A stretch of DNA of 64,000 nt from Salvelinus alpinus. Lineage: Eukaryota; Chordata; Actinopteri; Salmoniformes; Salmonidae. Position numbers and translations under genes: made by a program. Below, piece by piece: positions 38,535 to 60,990 of this stretch. The stretch is from contig NC_092098.1 in the NCBI RefSeq assembly GCF_045679555.1, positions 15,452,538 to 15,516,537 on the forward strand, in the 5' to 3' direction. Each line of letters starts with the position of its first letter. Position 1 is the stretch's first letter. Under the pieces are notes generated by a model. That model did not search any database and had not been told where the DNA came from. It was given only the letters and a program-made list of their open reading frames with translations.

Positions 38535-39132
38535 CAGTGGTGGAAAAAGTACCCAATTTTCATACTTGAGTAAAAGTAAAGATACCTTAAAAGAAAATGA
38601 CTCAAGTAAATGTGAAAGTCACCCAGTAAAATACTACTTGAGTAAAAGTCTAAAAGTATTTGGTTTTAAATCTACTTAAGTATCAAAAGTAAATGTAGTT
38701 GCTAAAATATACTTGAGTATCAAAAGTAAAAGTATAAATCATTTAAAATGTCTTATATTAAGCAAACCAGACAAGACAATTTTCTTGTTTTTAAAATTTG
38801 CTGATAGCAATGGGCACACTCCAACACAGACATAATTTCGAAACAAAGTATTTGTGTTTAGTGAGTCTGCCAGATCAGAGGCAGTAGGGATGACCAGGGA
38901 TGTTCTCTTGATAAGTGTGTGAATTAGACACTTTTCCTGTCCTGCTAAGCATTAAACATGTAACGAGTAAAGGGAAAATGTAAGGGGTAAAAATTACATT
39001 ATTTTCTTTAGGAATGTTGTGCAATTAAAGTAAAAGTAGTCAAAAATATAAATAGTAAAGTAAAGTACAGATACCCCAAAAAAATACTTAAGTAGCACTT
39101 AAGGTATTTTTACTTAGTACTTTACACCACTG
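38535..39132. mobile_element. hAT-type MITE with 8-bp target duplication
   Basis: Ends cagtggtggaaaaagtac and gtactttacaccactg are inverted repeats. The element is flanked on both sides by the perfect 8-bp repeat CCTACTAC (38527-38534 and 39133-39140). The interior is noncoding, with many agtaaaagt motifs. Length 598 bp. Confidence 0.93.
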
Positions 39133-39245
39133 CCTACTACCCTAAGTAAAGGGGAAAAAAACAGATTTTGCAAACATGCACATCCAAACATGTTATGCTA
39201 CTTGAAGTAACTTACACATATTTAGTCTCCGTGAAGGAGAGTGGG

Positions 39246-42200
39246 TTAGATTTGACCTTGGTCGCCAAATTCAATATTGGCCATTAGGACTCCGTTGTCC
39301 ACTTTGACGTAATCCTGCAGTGCAGACAATATACAAACACAAGGAACTGCATGAAAAGGTAAAATGTTGCATGCCCAGATTGCCTCTTAAATAATTTGAA
39401 TCCACAGAGAAGGATATGAGATGCAGAAGGAATGCTAACTGAAGAAGCCACACTTACTTCATCATCCTCCAGGATGTTCTCCAGGTCTCTGACTATGTCG
39501 TTGAAGGAGGGCCTTTGGGTGTTCGGCTCCAGCCAACAGTCCCTAATCGTCTGCAGTCTAGAAGTAAAGGGGCCAATTTACTAGCACACCAGTATCATGC
39601 AAATAGACAAAAGCAGTCGATATTCATGGAAATATTACATGTAAAAATGAACCAGAAAGGGGACCATTTCTCACATCTCTGGCCTACATGTCTCTGGGAC
39701 TGAGTTCCTTTGTCCAGAGCAGACATAGCGCACCACCAACTCTGGAGCCTCCAGGTTAGGATATGGTAAGGTCCCTAAGATTAAGATGAATCATTAATGA
39801 CTCATTATTAAAACATTAGTGAATACATTTCCTTCAGTTCATCTCAGGTGCTCTTTCCATCTTACCAAATGTTTGCATCTCCCACAGCACAATGCCAAAT
39901 GCCCAGACATCCCCTTTGAAGCTGTAGTAGTTGTTTTTTTTGAAGTACTCTGGGGGATACCAACGCAAGGGCACACTTTGCTGTGAACCGAAGCACAAAG
40001 AACAGCCAAGTTAGAGATAGCTTTATGCTCTGGTCATAATGTCTGGGTGACTTCAGTACAGTCCTCCTCACCATGTAGTCCCCTTTGCAGCTGCTGCGAT
40101 AGCTCCTTTTGTGAGTCAGGTCTTGGGCCAGTCCAAACTCTGCCAGCTTCACCTCTCTGGGAAAGTGGTTCACCATGATGTTCCTCAGGGCTAGGTCACA
40201 GTGCACCACCTGGAGTATGAACAATTGTGGAACAGAACTGATGGGGACTGTAGTCAAATATGTATGTGTGGTGACCACAGGAAGAAAATTTAATATATGA
40301 CATTGTTGATGGATTTTTAGAATTATTTTATTGTACCATTTTAGAGCACAGGTGTCTCATTGCATGGGCAATGTGATATGCTGCTGTGGTGAAGAGATTT
40401 TGCAGTTGACTGTCCCTGCTCAGTTGGTCTTGATTCACTTGAAGGAAACTGCGCAGTGTCCCACTGCTCACCGACTCTAGGATCAGCATGTAAGGAGCTG
40501 GAGTAAAGGGAAATAAAACACACACAAAACCACCTTTCCACTTTTTGCCATGGGACAAGATGCAGAAACAATCAATGCTAAATAAACGATACTGAACAAA
40601 AATATAAACGCAACATGCAACAATTTCTAAGATTTTACTGAGTTGCAGTTCATACAGTGCCTTGCAAAAGTATTCATTCATCCCCCTTGGCGTTTTTACT
40701 ATTTTGTTGCTTTACAACCTGTAATTTAAATGGTTTTTATTTGGATTTCATGTAATGGACCTACACAAAATAGTCCAAATTGGTGTGAAAGGAAAAAAAA
40801 TAACTTGTTTAAAAAAAAGTGGGGAAAAATTGAAGCCCCTAAATAAGATCTGGTGCAACCAATTACCTTCAGAAGTCACATAATTAGTTAAATAAATTCC
40901 ACCTGTGTGCAATCTAAGTGTCACATGATCTGTCACATGATCTCAGTATATATACACCTGTTCTGAAAGGCCCCAAAGTCTGCAACACCACTAAGCAAGC
41001 GGCACCATGAAGACCAAGGAGCTCTACAAACAGGTCAGAGCCAAAGTTGTGGAGAAGTACAGATCAGGGCTGAATTATTTAAAAAATCAGAAACTTTGAA
41101 CATCCCACAGAGCACCATTAAATCCATTATAGAATATGGCACCACAATAAACCTGCCACCCACCAACACTCACGGACCAGGCAAGGAGGGCATTAATCAG
41201 AGAGGAAACAAAGAGACCAAAGATAACCCTGAAGGAGCTGCAAAGCTCCACAGCGGAGATTGGAGTATCTGTCCATAGGACCACTTTAAGCCGCACTCTC
41301 CACAAAGCTGGGCTTTATGGAAGAGTGGCCAAAAAAAAGCCATTGCTTAAAGAAAAAAATAAGCAAACACGTTTGGTGTTCGCCAAAAGGCATGTGGGAG
41401 ACTCCCCAAACATATGGAAGAAGGTACTCTGTTCAGATGAGACTAAAATTGAGCTTTTTGGCCATCAAGGAAACCGCTGTCTGGCGCAAACTCATCACCC
41501 CGAGAACACCATCCCCACAGTGAAGCATGGTGGTGGCAGCTTCATGCTGTGGGGATGTTTTTCATCGGCAGGGACTGGGAAACTGGTCAGAATTTAAGGA
41601 ATGATGGATGGTGTTAAATACAGGGAAATTCTTGAGGGCAACTGTTTCAGTCTTCCAGAGATTTGAGACTGGGACGGAGGTTCACCTTCCAGCAGGACAG
41701 TGACCCAAAGCATACTGCTAAAGCAACACTAGAGTGGTTTAAGGGGAAACATTTAAATGTCTTGGAATGGCCTAGTCAAAGCCCAGACCTCAATCCAATT
41801 GAGAATCTGTTGTATGATTTAAAGATTGCTGTACACCAGCGGAACCCATCCAACTTGAACGAGCTGGGGCTGGTTGCCTTGAAGAAATGGGCAAAACTCC
41901 CAGTGGCTAGATGTGCCAAGCTTATAGAGACATACCCCAAGAGACTTGCAGCTGTAATTTCTGTAAAAGGTGGCTCTACAAAGTATTGACTTTGGGGGGG
42001 TAACTAGTTATGGACGCTCAAGTTTTCAATTTTTTTTGGTCTAATTTCTTGTTTGTTTCAAAGTGGTAGGCATGTTGTGTAAATCAAATGATACAAATGA
42101 TACAATTCCAGGTTGTAAGGCAACAAAATAGGAAAAATGCTAAGGGGGTGAATACTTTCGCAAGCCACTGTATGTTATATGGATGTCACATGACTGGGAA

Positions 42201-45200
42201 CACAGATATGCAGCTGTTGGTCACAGACACCTTTAAAAAATGGGCCTCACAAAAGTTTCAGGTCTCGTCATTGTATTTCTGTGCATTCAAATTGCCATCG
42301 ATAAAATGCAATTGTGTTCGTTGTCCATAGCTTATTCCTGCCCATACAATTACCCCACCGCCACCGTGGGGCACTCTGTTCACAATGTTAATATCAGCAA
42401 ACCACTCACCCACACAATGCCATTCACGTGGTCTGCGGTTTTTAGGTCAGTTGTACATACTGCCAAATTCTCTAAAACAACGTTGGAGGCGGCTTAAGGT
42501 AGAGAAATGAACATTACATTCTCTGGCAACAGCTCTGGTGGACATTTCTGAAGTCAGCATGCCAATTGCACGCTCCCTCAACTTGAGACATCTGTGGCAT
42601 TGTGTTGTGTGACAACTGCACATTTTAGAGTGGCCATTTATTGTCCCCAGCACAAGGTGCACCTGTGTAATGATCATGCTTTTTAATCAGCTTCTTGATA
42701 TGCTACACCTGTCAGGTGGATGGATTATCTTGGCAAAGTAGAAATGCTCACTAACAGGGATGTAAACTAATTTGTGCCCAACATTTGAGAGAAATAAGGT
42801 TTTTGTGCGTACGGAAGATGTCTAGGATCTTTTATTTCAGCTCATGAAACATGCGACCAACACTTTACATGTTGCGTTTATATTTTTGCTGAGTAGTATG
42901 TGACTCCTACCCTGTGTGATGTTCCAGTCTAGCAGCTGCAGCACGTTCTTGTGGGTACCCAGCTTCCTCATGATGCTCACCTCTCTGGCTACTCTCCTGA
43001 GAGTAGCCCCTACAGATGGTGAGGGTTGGAGGGCATTACTCTGTGATTGATATTATTGTAATGATTAAAGTGCAATGTCTCTTTGGTATTGATGATGAAT
43101 GTGTTAGTGAGCTTGATGGATGTGTCCTAACCCTCTTTGATAATCTTGCAGGTGACAATGAAGTGGCCCTTGCAGGTGCCACATATCATCTTAGCCTTGT
43201 AGTACACCCCTTCCCTCCCTGCCTTCATGATATGCTGTAGACCTAGCCCAGATGTGTTGAAGCAGGAACCCTGGGAAATTAGGTCCACACTGTTACACCA
43301 TTTCACAGCTATATTCAAATATGAGAATGTTTTTTTTTACACCGTTGCTTTTTCTACACAGTAAGTTTACAGTTTGCCGTGGTCTCCAGAGAGACCTAGA
43401 AGCAGACTTGGTTGTCTGCCTTTCAAGGGGAGTGGTTAAGCTGGTGTCCTGTGACTCCTGTCCCAGAGTGACGGAGACAAGCTCTCGTGTGGGATGGCTT
43501 CTAGCCTCATGCCCCAAACACTTCCTCAAGGTTAGGGGACTTCTAAATGGGGGGTTAGATGGAGGAGCTCTGCCCAATAGACCCTCAACACCCTGCAGCT
43601 CTCGAATGGTGTGAATCAAAGTACGATACCTGGAAAGGATATGAAGCATGTTAGTAGTATTATACACTACCAATCAAAAGTTTGGACACACCTACTCATT
43701 CCAGGGTTTTTCTTAATTTTTTACTATTTTCTACATTGTAGAATAATAGTGAAGACATCAAAACTATGAAATAACACATGGAATCATGTAGCAACCAAAA
43801 AAAGTTTACTTTTTCGGGATCGATGTTCTGTCTCCACGGGACAGTTGAGCTAATGTAGGCTAATGCGCTTAGCATGAGGTTGTAAGTAACAAGAACATTT
43901 CCCAGGACATAGACATATCTGATATAGGTGGAAAACTTAAATTCTTGTTAATCTAAATGCACTGTCCAATTTACAGTAGCTATTACTGTGAAAGAATACC
44001 ATGCTATTGTTGGAGGAGAGGGCACAATTTTGAACATGAAAAGTTATTAATAAACAAATTGGGCACATTTTGGCAGTCTTGATACAAAATTTTGAACAGA
44101 TATGCAATGGTTCATTGGATCTGTCTAAAACTTTGCACATACACTGCTGCCATCTGGTGGACAAAACCAAATTGCACCTGGGCCGGAATAATACATTATG
44201 GCCTTTCTCTTGCATTTCAAAGATGATGGTACAAAAAAATACAAAATAACTATTATTTTCTTTGTATTATCTTTTACCAGATCTATTATGTTATATTCTC
44301 CTACATTCCTTTCACATTTCCACAAACTTCAGTGTTTCCTTTCAAATGGTACCAAGAATATGCATATCCTTGCTTCAGGGCCTGAGCTACAGGCAGTTAG
44401 ATTTGGGTATGTCATTTTAGGCTAAAATATATTTAGGTTAAACAAATCAAAATATATTTTATATTTGAGATTCTTCAAAGTAGCCACCCTTTACCTTGAT
44501 GACAGCTTTGCACACTCTTGGCATTCTCTCAACCAGGTTCATGAGGTAGTCACCTGGAATGCATTTCAATTAACAGGTGTTAAAAGTTCATTTGTGGAAT
44601 TTCTTTCCTTTTTAATGTGTTTGAGCCAATCAGTTGTGTTGTGACAAGGTAGGGGTGGTATACAGAAGATAGCCCTATTTGGTAAAATACCAAGTCCATA
44701 TTATGGCAAGAACAGCTCAAATAAGCAAAGAGAAACAACAGTCCATCATTACTTTAAGACATGAAGGTCAGTCTGTAGCGGTATTAATTAGAGAGGGGGA
44801 AACATTTCAAGAAGGAGAGTGAAGAAGTGTTGCATCAGATGACCTGACCTCCACCATCACTCGACCTCAACCCAATTGAGATGGTTTGGGATGAGTTGGA
44901 CCACAGTGAAGGAAAAGCAGTCAACAAGTGCTCAGCATATGTGGGAACTCCTTCAAGACTGTTGGAAAAGCATTCCAGGTGAAGCTGGTTAAGAGAATGC
45001 CAAGAGTGTGCAAAGCTGTCAAGGCAAAGGGTTGCTACTTTGAAGAATCTAAAATACAAAATATTGATTGACTTGTTCAACACTTTTTTGGTTACTACAT
45101 GATTCCATTTGTGTTATTTCATAGTTTTGATGTCTTCAGTATTATTTTACAATGTAAAAAATTAAGAAAAACCCTGGAATGAGTAGGTGTGTCCAAACTT

Positions 45201-45661
45201 TTGACTGGTACTGTATGTTATCAGCTGTATTTGGTATAGTAAGGTTGCATCCAGTATGGAACAGTTACATCTACTGCCGATACTGTATTTAGGAAAGGTA
45301 CAAATGTTTGATATCTTTACAAGTGGTGTAAGCTTACTTCCTCATCCACAGAATTGCCATTAAAATGACAATGGTGACAGTAAACCCAGAAATACTGATT
45401 AGAATGTAGAACATCCCGTTTAATCTGCCACCTGAGAAAATACATTTTCACCAGTTACATCAGAGCTTGAGAAACTGTCAACAGTAAGCTTTCCATCTCA
45501 CATTATATATGATTACACGACTCACCTACTATAGGATCTGAGAATTTATGACCAAGATCATTTGTTATATTTGAGTTCCTGATGAGGGAAGTTCCTGTGT
45601 GATTATTTGTTGCATTCCGATATGACATTTTTCTGTTCTTGAGTGTGTATGTTGCCTTCAT
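39246..45661 (-). CDS. Single-pass transmembrane tyrosine-kinase-like protein (STYK1-like layout)
   Basis: Eleven exons (5' to 3'): 45661-45526, 45431-45338, 43629-43371, 43270-43132, 43009-42911, 40497-40337, 40209-40072, 39980-39866, 39774-39675, 39557-39458, 39314-39246. All junctions are in phase, giving about 466 residues. Residues 1-45 carry sequons NAT, NHT and NIT. A membrane helix follows ([19 protein letters not shown]), then a juxtamembrane segment and a kinase domain. The domain keeps the beta-3 Lys (FIVTCKII), the helix-C Glu (AREVSIM) and the catalytic Asp in [11 protein letters not shown] is EFG, the APE position reads PPE, and [12 protein letters not shown] is intact. No signal peptide was found; the ATG directly follows an acceptor, so an upstream exon is possible. 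Short ectodomain and size resemble STYK1, but other receptor kinases cannot be excluded. Confidence 0.82.
40592..42895 (-). mobile_element. Tc1-type element (outer copy F) split by another Tc1
   Basis: Ends ctgaacaaaaatataaacgc and gcgtttatatttttgctgag are inverted repeats next to TA. The minus strand near 42447-42677 keeps an HTH-like transposase relic ([20 protein letters not shown]). A second Tc1 element is inserted at 40655-42170. Located in a kinase-gene intron. Confidence 0.85.
40655..42170 (+). mobile_element. Tc1-type transposon (inner copy F2), defective
   Basis: Ends cagtgccttgcaaaagtatt and aatactttcgcaagccactg, flanked by TA. Transposase pieces: [20 protein letters not shown] (41325-41597), then [20 protein letters not shown] and [16 protein letters not shown] (41663-41989), plus N-terminal relics from about 41007. 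Frameshifts separate them, so no full DDE transposase remains. Confidence 0.92.
43665..45213 (+). mobile_element. Tc1-type transposon (copy G), interrupted
   Basis: Ends cactaccaatcaaaagtttg and ttgactggtactg, flanked by TA; same family as copy B. Short transposase relics remain around 44700-45050. A different repeat is inserted at about 43810-44437. Located in the kinase intron after the membrane exon. Confidence 0.88.
43810..44437 (-). mobile_element. Interspersed repeat inside Tc1 copy G
   Basis: Reverse-complement copy of the repeat at 8515-9328 plus 10695-10797, sharing for example gcatatccttgcttcagggc-like sequence. It interrupts the Tc1 body between ccaaaaaaagt and gttaaacaaatc. Noncoding. 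Confidence 0.7.
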
Positions 45662-46520
45662 CTGAGGAGTCAAGAGCAAAAATATGAAATGGTATGAAAC
45701 AAATTACATTGAAAGGGTTCTAAAGTAGGCAAAGAGCTATTACTTTTTTCAGAGTTATACACATTTAAATTGTATGGAGAAAGAGAGTACACCTCACCCC
45801 CAGTGCCCAAGCTGGTAAGATATTCAAGCAACTTCTGTCCAAATTCATGTGAAATATTTTCTATTGCAACCACTGAGATGACCACTTACACTCGTTCTTC
45901 ACCTCACTTTGTTATGTGGCTTCCTGTCGTCCCTCACTCACAGGAAGGAGCGGCTTTGTCATCAGCATCACTATGTCTCGCCGGATAAGTCAAGCTTTCA
46001 AGTCATTCTATATTCATGTACTTGTATGAGTTGTTGGGTGACAACGGCAGTTGGTTAACATTTTACAACTGGCCACTAATCATTTCTAATGAAACATGAC
46101 CATATTGGACTCCAATATGATTAACGGTTATCAAGGGAAGTGTGTGTCAGATAGTGCTATGGGTGGGAGGCATTTTCATGCTGTGTTCTGATGCACAAAG
46201 CTCACTTTCACCAACAGTAAAAAGGTTTGAGTATAGATTGACAAAGCCCACACAGAGTTCTAGGCTGTAAGGGAGGTGGAGATGACATGGCCTCTTTGTG
46301 GTTTCCTTTGTTTTCAGAAATAGTACTAAAATGTATTTTCTCCTGACAGTTATTTGAGCTGTGCTTATCGAAAGTATGTGGCCCTGAGAATATGTTGTCT
46401 AGCTTTACCTAGGCTGCTGGACATGTTATTAAGTTATGACCAATATAAAATGTACATTCCATCCAATTGCTCATGTTACCCATCCTGATAAGACTGTACA
46501 TGAAAAGGGACACAAAAGCT
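45662..46520. other. Gap between the kinase gene and the usp32 3' end
   Basis: Should hold the kinase promoter or upstream exons. A possible exon at about 45826-45872 (minus) reads VVAIENISHEFGQKLLEYLT, but its phase does not fit the next exon, so it was not joined. Confidence 0.3.
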
Positions 46521-46527
46521 GTGTATT

Positions 46528-48257
46528 TTATTGGCTGCCTGCTTTAATAGTTAGATAACCTAATCACGCCATATACAAGACAGATCTTTACAGTTCATAT
46601 TCCAATACATCCTTTTTCCAAAAGTATTTATGTACAATACATGTTGATTTTCCCACATGGGTCAGTGCAAAGTAAATTTAGACTATAAACATTTTAGAAA
46701 ATTACATTAAATTAATAATAAATCAAAAGAAAACATTACAACTAAATAGACAAAAATAAAAAAACATTCAGTAGTAATCACTGTATCAAGGTTTTCAGAG
46801 GGACAATACTGAAAATGACCACCGCAGCAGTTAGCTAAGGTTAAAAATGTAAAGACATCAGAATGCTTACCATACTACCATCATACGTCAGGTAGAGTGG
46901 GTAGGTTTCTGTCCAGATGTTATAATCAGTAATTGATTAACCAAATAAAAGCATACACCTCAACAAGCCTTTAAAGACAGAGCAGAAATGAGAGTTGTGG
47001 ATTGTAACAGATGTAGCTCAGGGCCTAAATAGTTAGATTTTTGTGTCTTCATACGATTAGATTAATTGAACTCCTAGTGACAATGTTTCACATAGTGCAT
47101 GTCAACATAGCTACAATAAATACATGTTTTCCGAAGCGCGTGGGGGAAAAGCTATCTATTCACTTGTCGCATAACGGTAAGGTGCAACCACTCAAAACTG
47201 TAAGAAATGTCCCTCTGCCTAAATCAAATACATCATACCTATGGCATTCAGAAAGATGCAACATTATCCACAACTTATGCTCTTTGAAGTTGTGATCTCA
47301 TTACTTGCATAAAGAATTGTGTTAAATTGGGCACAATAATAAAGTATGACATGGCCTACTGGTAGCTACTATAATGAAAGTCAACTGTTGATGTGATAAC
47401 ATCACAATGTTGTAATGGCACAGACTGATATGTTGTTGGAATGGACCTGCACACAGAATGGGACAAGCAGACGCTACAGGAAGATTGTCTCAGATAGGTA
47501 AAGGGGTCTGAGGCTTTGTTCTTAGCAGACCTGGCATGATGAACACCAAAGACAGATACATTGCAATCCAAATACATGAATGTAGTTCAGCAACACTGAA
47601 TTTAATCCAGGCCTATCGGTCCGGAGTCTGACTCCTTTACATTTGAGGACAACAAAAAAGGGTATTTTCTAAAGAGACATTTTAGAATTGTGACTATGGA
47701 TTTGACTACTGTCCAAAGCAGGGTATGATGAGGTAGTGAACACTTGCTTCTACTGCAATCATTTTTTGTAGATTTCAATGAGGGGGGGGGGGGGGGGTTC
47801 AGTTACATTTCACTAGATCAATTGTATTATAACATCTTTAACTACAGAGAATACCAATCAAATGTGTCTAGTGTCTACACATATTGCCACTGGCATTGGT
47901 TTACAAACAAACAAACACACACACACACTTGTCACATCTGGCCTAGGACCAGCACCATGGGCCTAAGCATGGTCACCCTCCGACAAGGTGTTGATGCTGA
48001 AACAAACCAATACACAGCCCTCCGTTTTGTTTGACATCGCTAGCGCGAAATAACTTGAGTACCATTGCTTGAAAAAAATGTCTATCCACTAAGAAGAGGT
48101 GGTGTAAAAATGGTTTGTGGTCCACTTCTAACCACCAGGGATGATTTCTAAGGTTCAGCTCATCTCAACCTGAGAGATTTCAGATTCAAATAGGAAGGTG
48201 GTTTTCTAGCACAAGCATGTCGATGAACCAGCAGCACATTGACACATCAACAGTTCA
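46528..48257 (-). other. usp32: Probable usp32 3' UTR
   Basis: Minus-strand sequence downstream of the usp32 stop codon with no further exon. The first plausible polyadenylation signal, AATAAA, lies at 46528-46533. This would give a 3' UTR of about 1.7 kb. A G-run on the plus strand at about 47781-47797 is included. Confidence 0.45.
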
Positions 48258-58874
<10,617 letters not shown>

Positions 58875-59568
58875 CTGGGGAGAAGAAACAAGGGGAAAGT
58901 CCCACATTGAAACTGTCAATAGGCAGGTTTCCATTGACCCAGGTTTATTCGACAAAAGCAATGTCGTAAACAAAATCCTTGCGCCATGTGTAATGGAACT
59001 GACCGATATGAGAAATTTCAACATTTTTAGCAGTTCAATTTTGTCTAATTTTATTTGCGACAAATTATGAAAACTGTGTTTTTAGAATAAATTACGATTG
59101 CTGAATAATTTAAGGTATGCGGGGCACATAATTTAATCACACAACTATAAAACGCCACTCCACAATTAATTCTAATGCCTACTGCTTGCAACATCTATAA
59201 AAATTATGTTCCATTGCAGGACAAGGATTGTCCTGACTTTCAATAATGCCTGAATTCCTTCGCCATGCTTTTCTTGTTGGCTGAATTATTTCAGATCTAC
59301 AGGAGTGCAAGTTTCGCCATGTTACGGACCGTGGCTATATGTTGTCACGTGAGAATTATTACAATATGGCAAATATTCATCAATTCTTGCATTCCATTCA
59401 TGCTGGCTTTCGCAGGCTACCTGAGACATACAGACAGGTGGGAGGGCATATAGGCAGGCAGTCAACAATTTATTAATGCGCAATTTGCCTAAATGGGTAA
59501 TGGAAACACTTCATTTTTATTCAACACTGTAGTTTTTTGAGAAACAAAGTTTTTATTTTAGGTGTGAC
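58875..59568. other. usp32: usp32 intron, nothing recognised
   Basis: Follows the first visible usp32 exon on the gene's upstream side. No further exon was identified up to the window edge. Confidence 0.5.
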
Positions 59569-60990
59569 TAGGGCTGTGGCAGTCATGAAATTTTGTCAGC
59601 TGGTGATTGTCAAGCAAATAACTGCCGGTCTCACTGTAATTGACCATTAATTAGCATAAACACGTTTAGCATGTCCTGGCTTCCAAGCATAACCAACAAG
59701 ACACTGATGCGGACCTTTGGCACATCTACATTTTAAAAAGTCAAATAAATCCATTTAATATAGCCTCCACCATCATAGTCCATTTCAGAAGAACAGAATA
59801 GCATATACTTTGAGTTGTCCTTATGTTAGGCCCTGATAAGACTATGGCATATGGCTGTAGGCAACACTAGTTCATTTAGCAGACAATATTTGCTTAGAAT
59901 TCCGTGGCATCATTTAAAAAATAAAATATTTTACAGTATGAAGAATACAATTGAGCATAGCTTAATAAAATAAAGGATATTTCATAGGAAGTGCATGTGG
60001 CTATTCTGTGTTGAGCAGGTAACAAAGACCTCCTATATGCTTAATTTAGAGTTATTTATGCAACTTAAGTTATGATACAAACGTTGGGCTAAATGTTTTG
60101 ATGTTTAATACATTCTAAGGCTACATGATGGGACTAATGATGATTTGAAAAAAGTTGTACGCTGCACACACTTCAGTCTCTCATTCACAATTTGACAAGC
60201 ACTTGATAATATTCTCTCCAGGCCTCGAATGTCCCGGCGGCATCTCCCTTGTGTGGCCGTGATGCCCCCTAAAAAAATCCAATAATTGTACAGCCATTGT
60301 GCCCTTGAGCTGAATATAATAGGCTAATTATAATTCCCTTCTGCCGACTGCCGTGCTCCGAAGTACCGCTCAGTCACATGGCTCTCTCAGATGTAGCCAA
60401 TGCCCGTCACGTGATCGTGTCCTTCTGACAGGCATTTTACCTAAGTAGGCTACAAATGAATGAAGACAGACACATCTGGGACGCAACTGCGCGCATCCCT
60501 CAAATTCCAAGTCGCATATTGAAGATGTTAGAACTGTTCACTACTTTTCATCAGCCAATAAGATGAGTAGCCCTAACGGATAGCAAAAGCACAAGCCTAT
60601 GTCGAACTACTATCCCCCAAAGTACAAAAGTTGACCTATTCTATTGGTCAACTTGTCTTTCTGTGCAATAAATAAATATTCCAAACATATCTCTGCGACA
60701 GTAGTGGGATGCGACAGCTCCCCAAATTAAATACAACCACTAGTATCAAAAAAACTTTTAAAAGCAAAGAGGCTGACCATTTAGCTTAAAATGTTGATCA
60801 ACTATTAGGCTATTCCTTCACATAAGCACCGCGCTCCGCACACCCGCAGTAGGCTATAAGCATAAATGTAACAATATGCAATCAAATAGCGGGTAAACAA
60901 GTGATGGCAAATGCGATTATGCATGTAATGCTTTATTATAAAGGGGCATTTTTATGGTGAAAATTATCTTGCCCAAACTTGAATCTCACA

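Noticed and set aside
45826-45885. Possible extra kinase exon (VVAIENISHEFGQKLL...)
   Set aside because: It has plausible splice sites and a sequon, but it ends in phase 1 while the next exon needs phase 0, and the ORF has no ATG.
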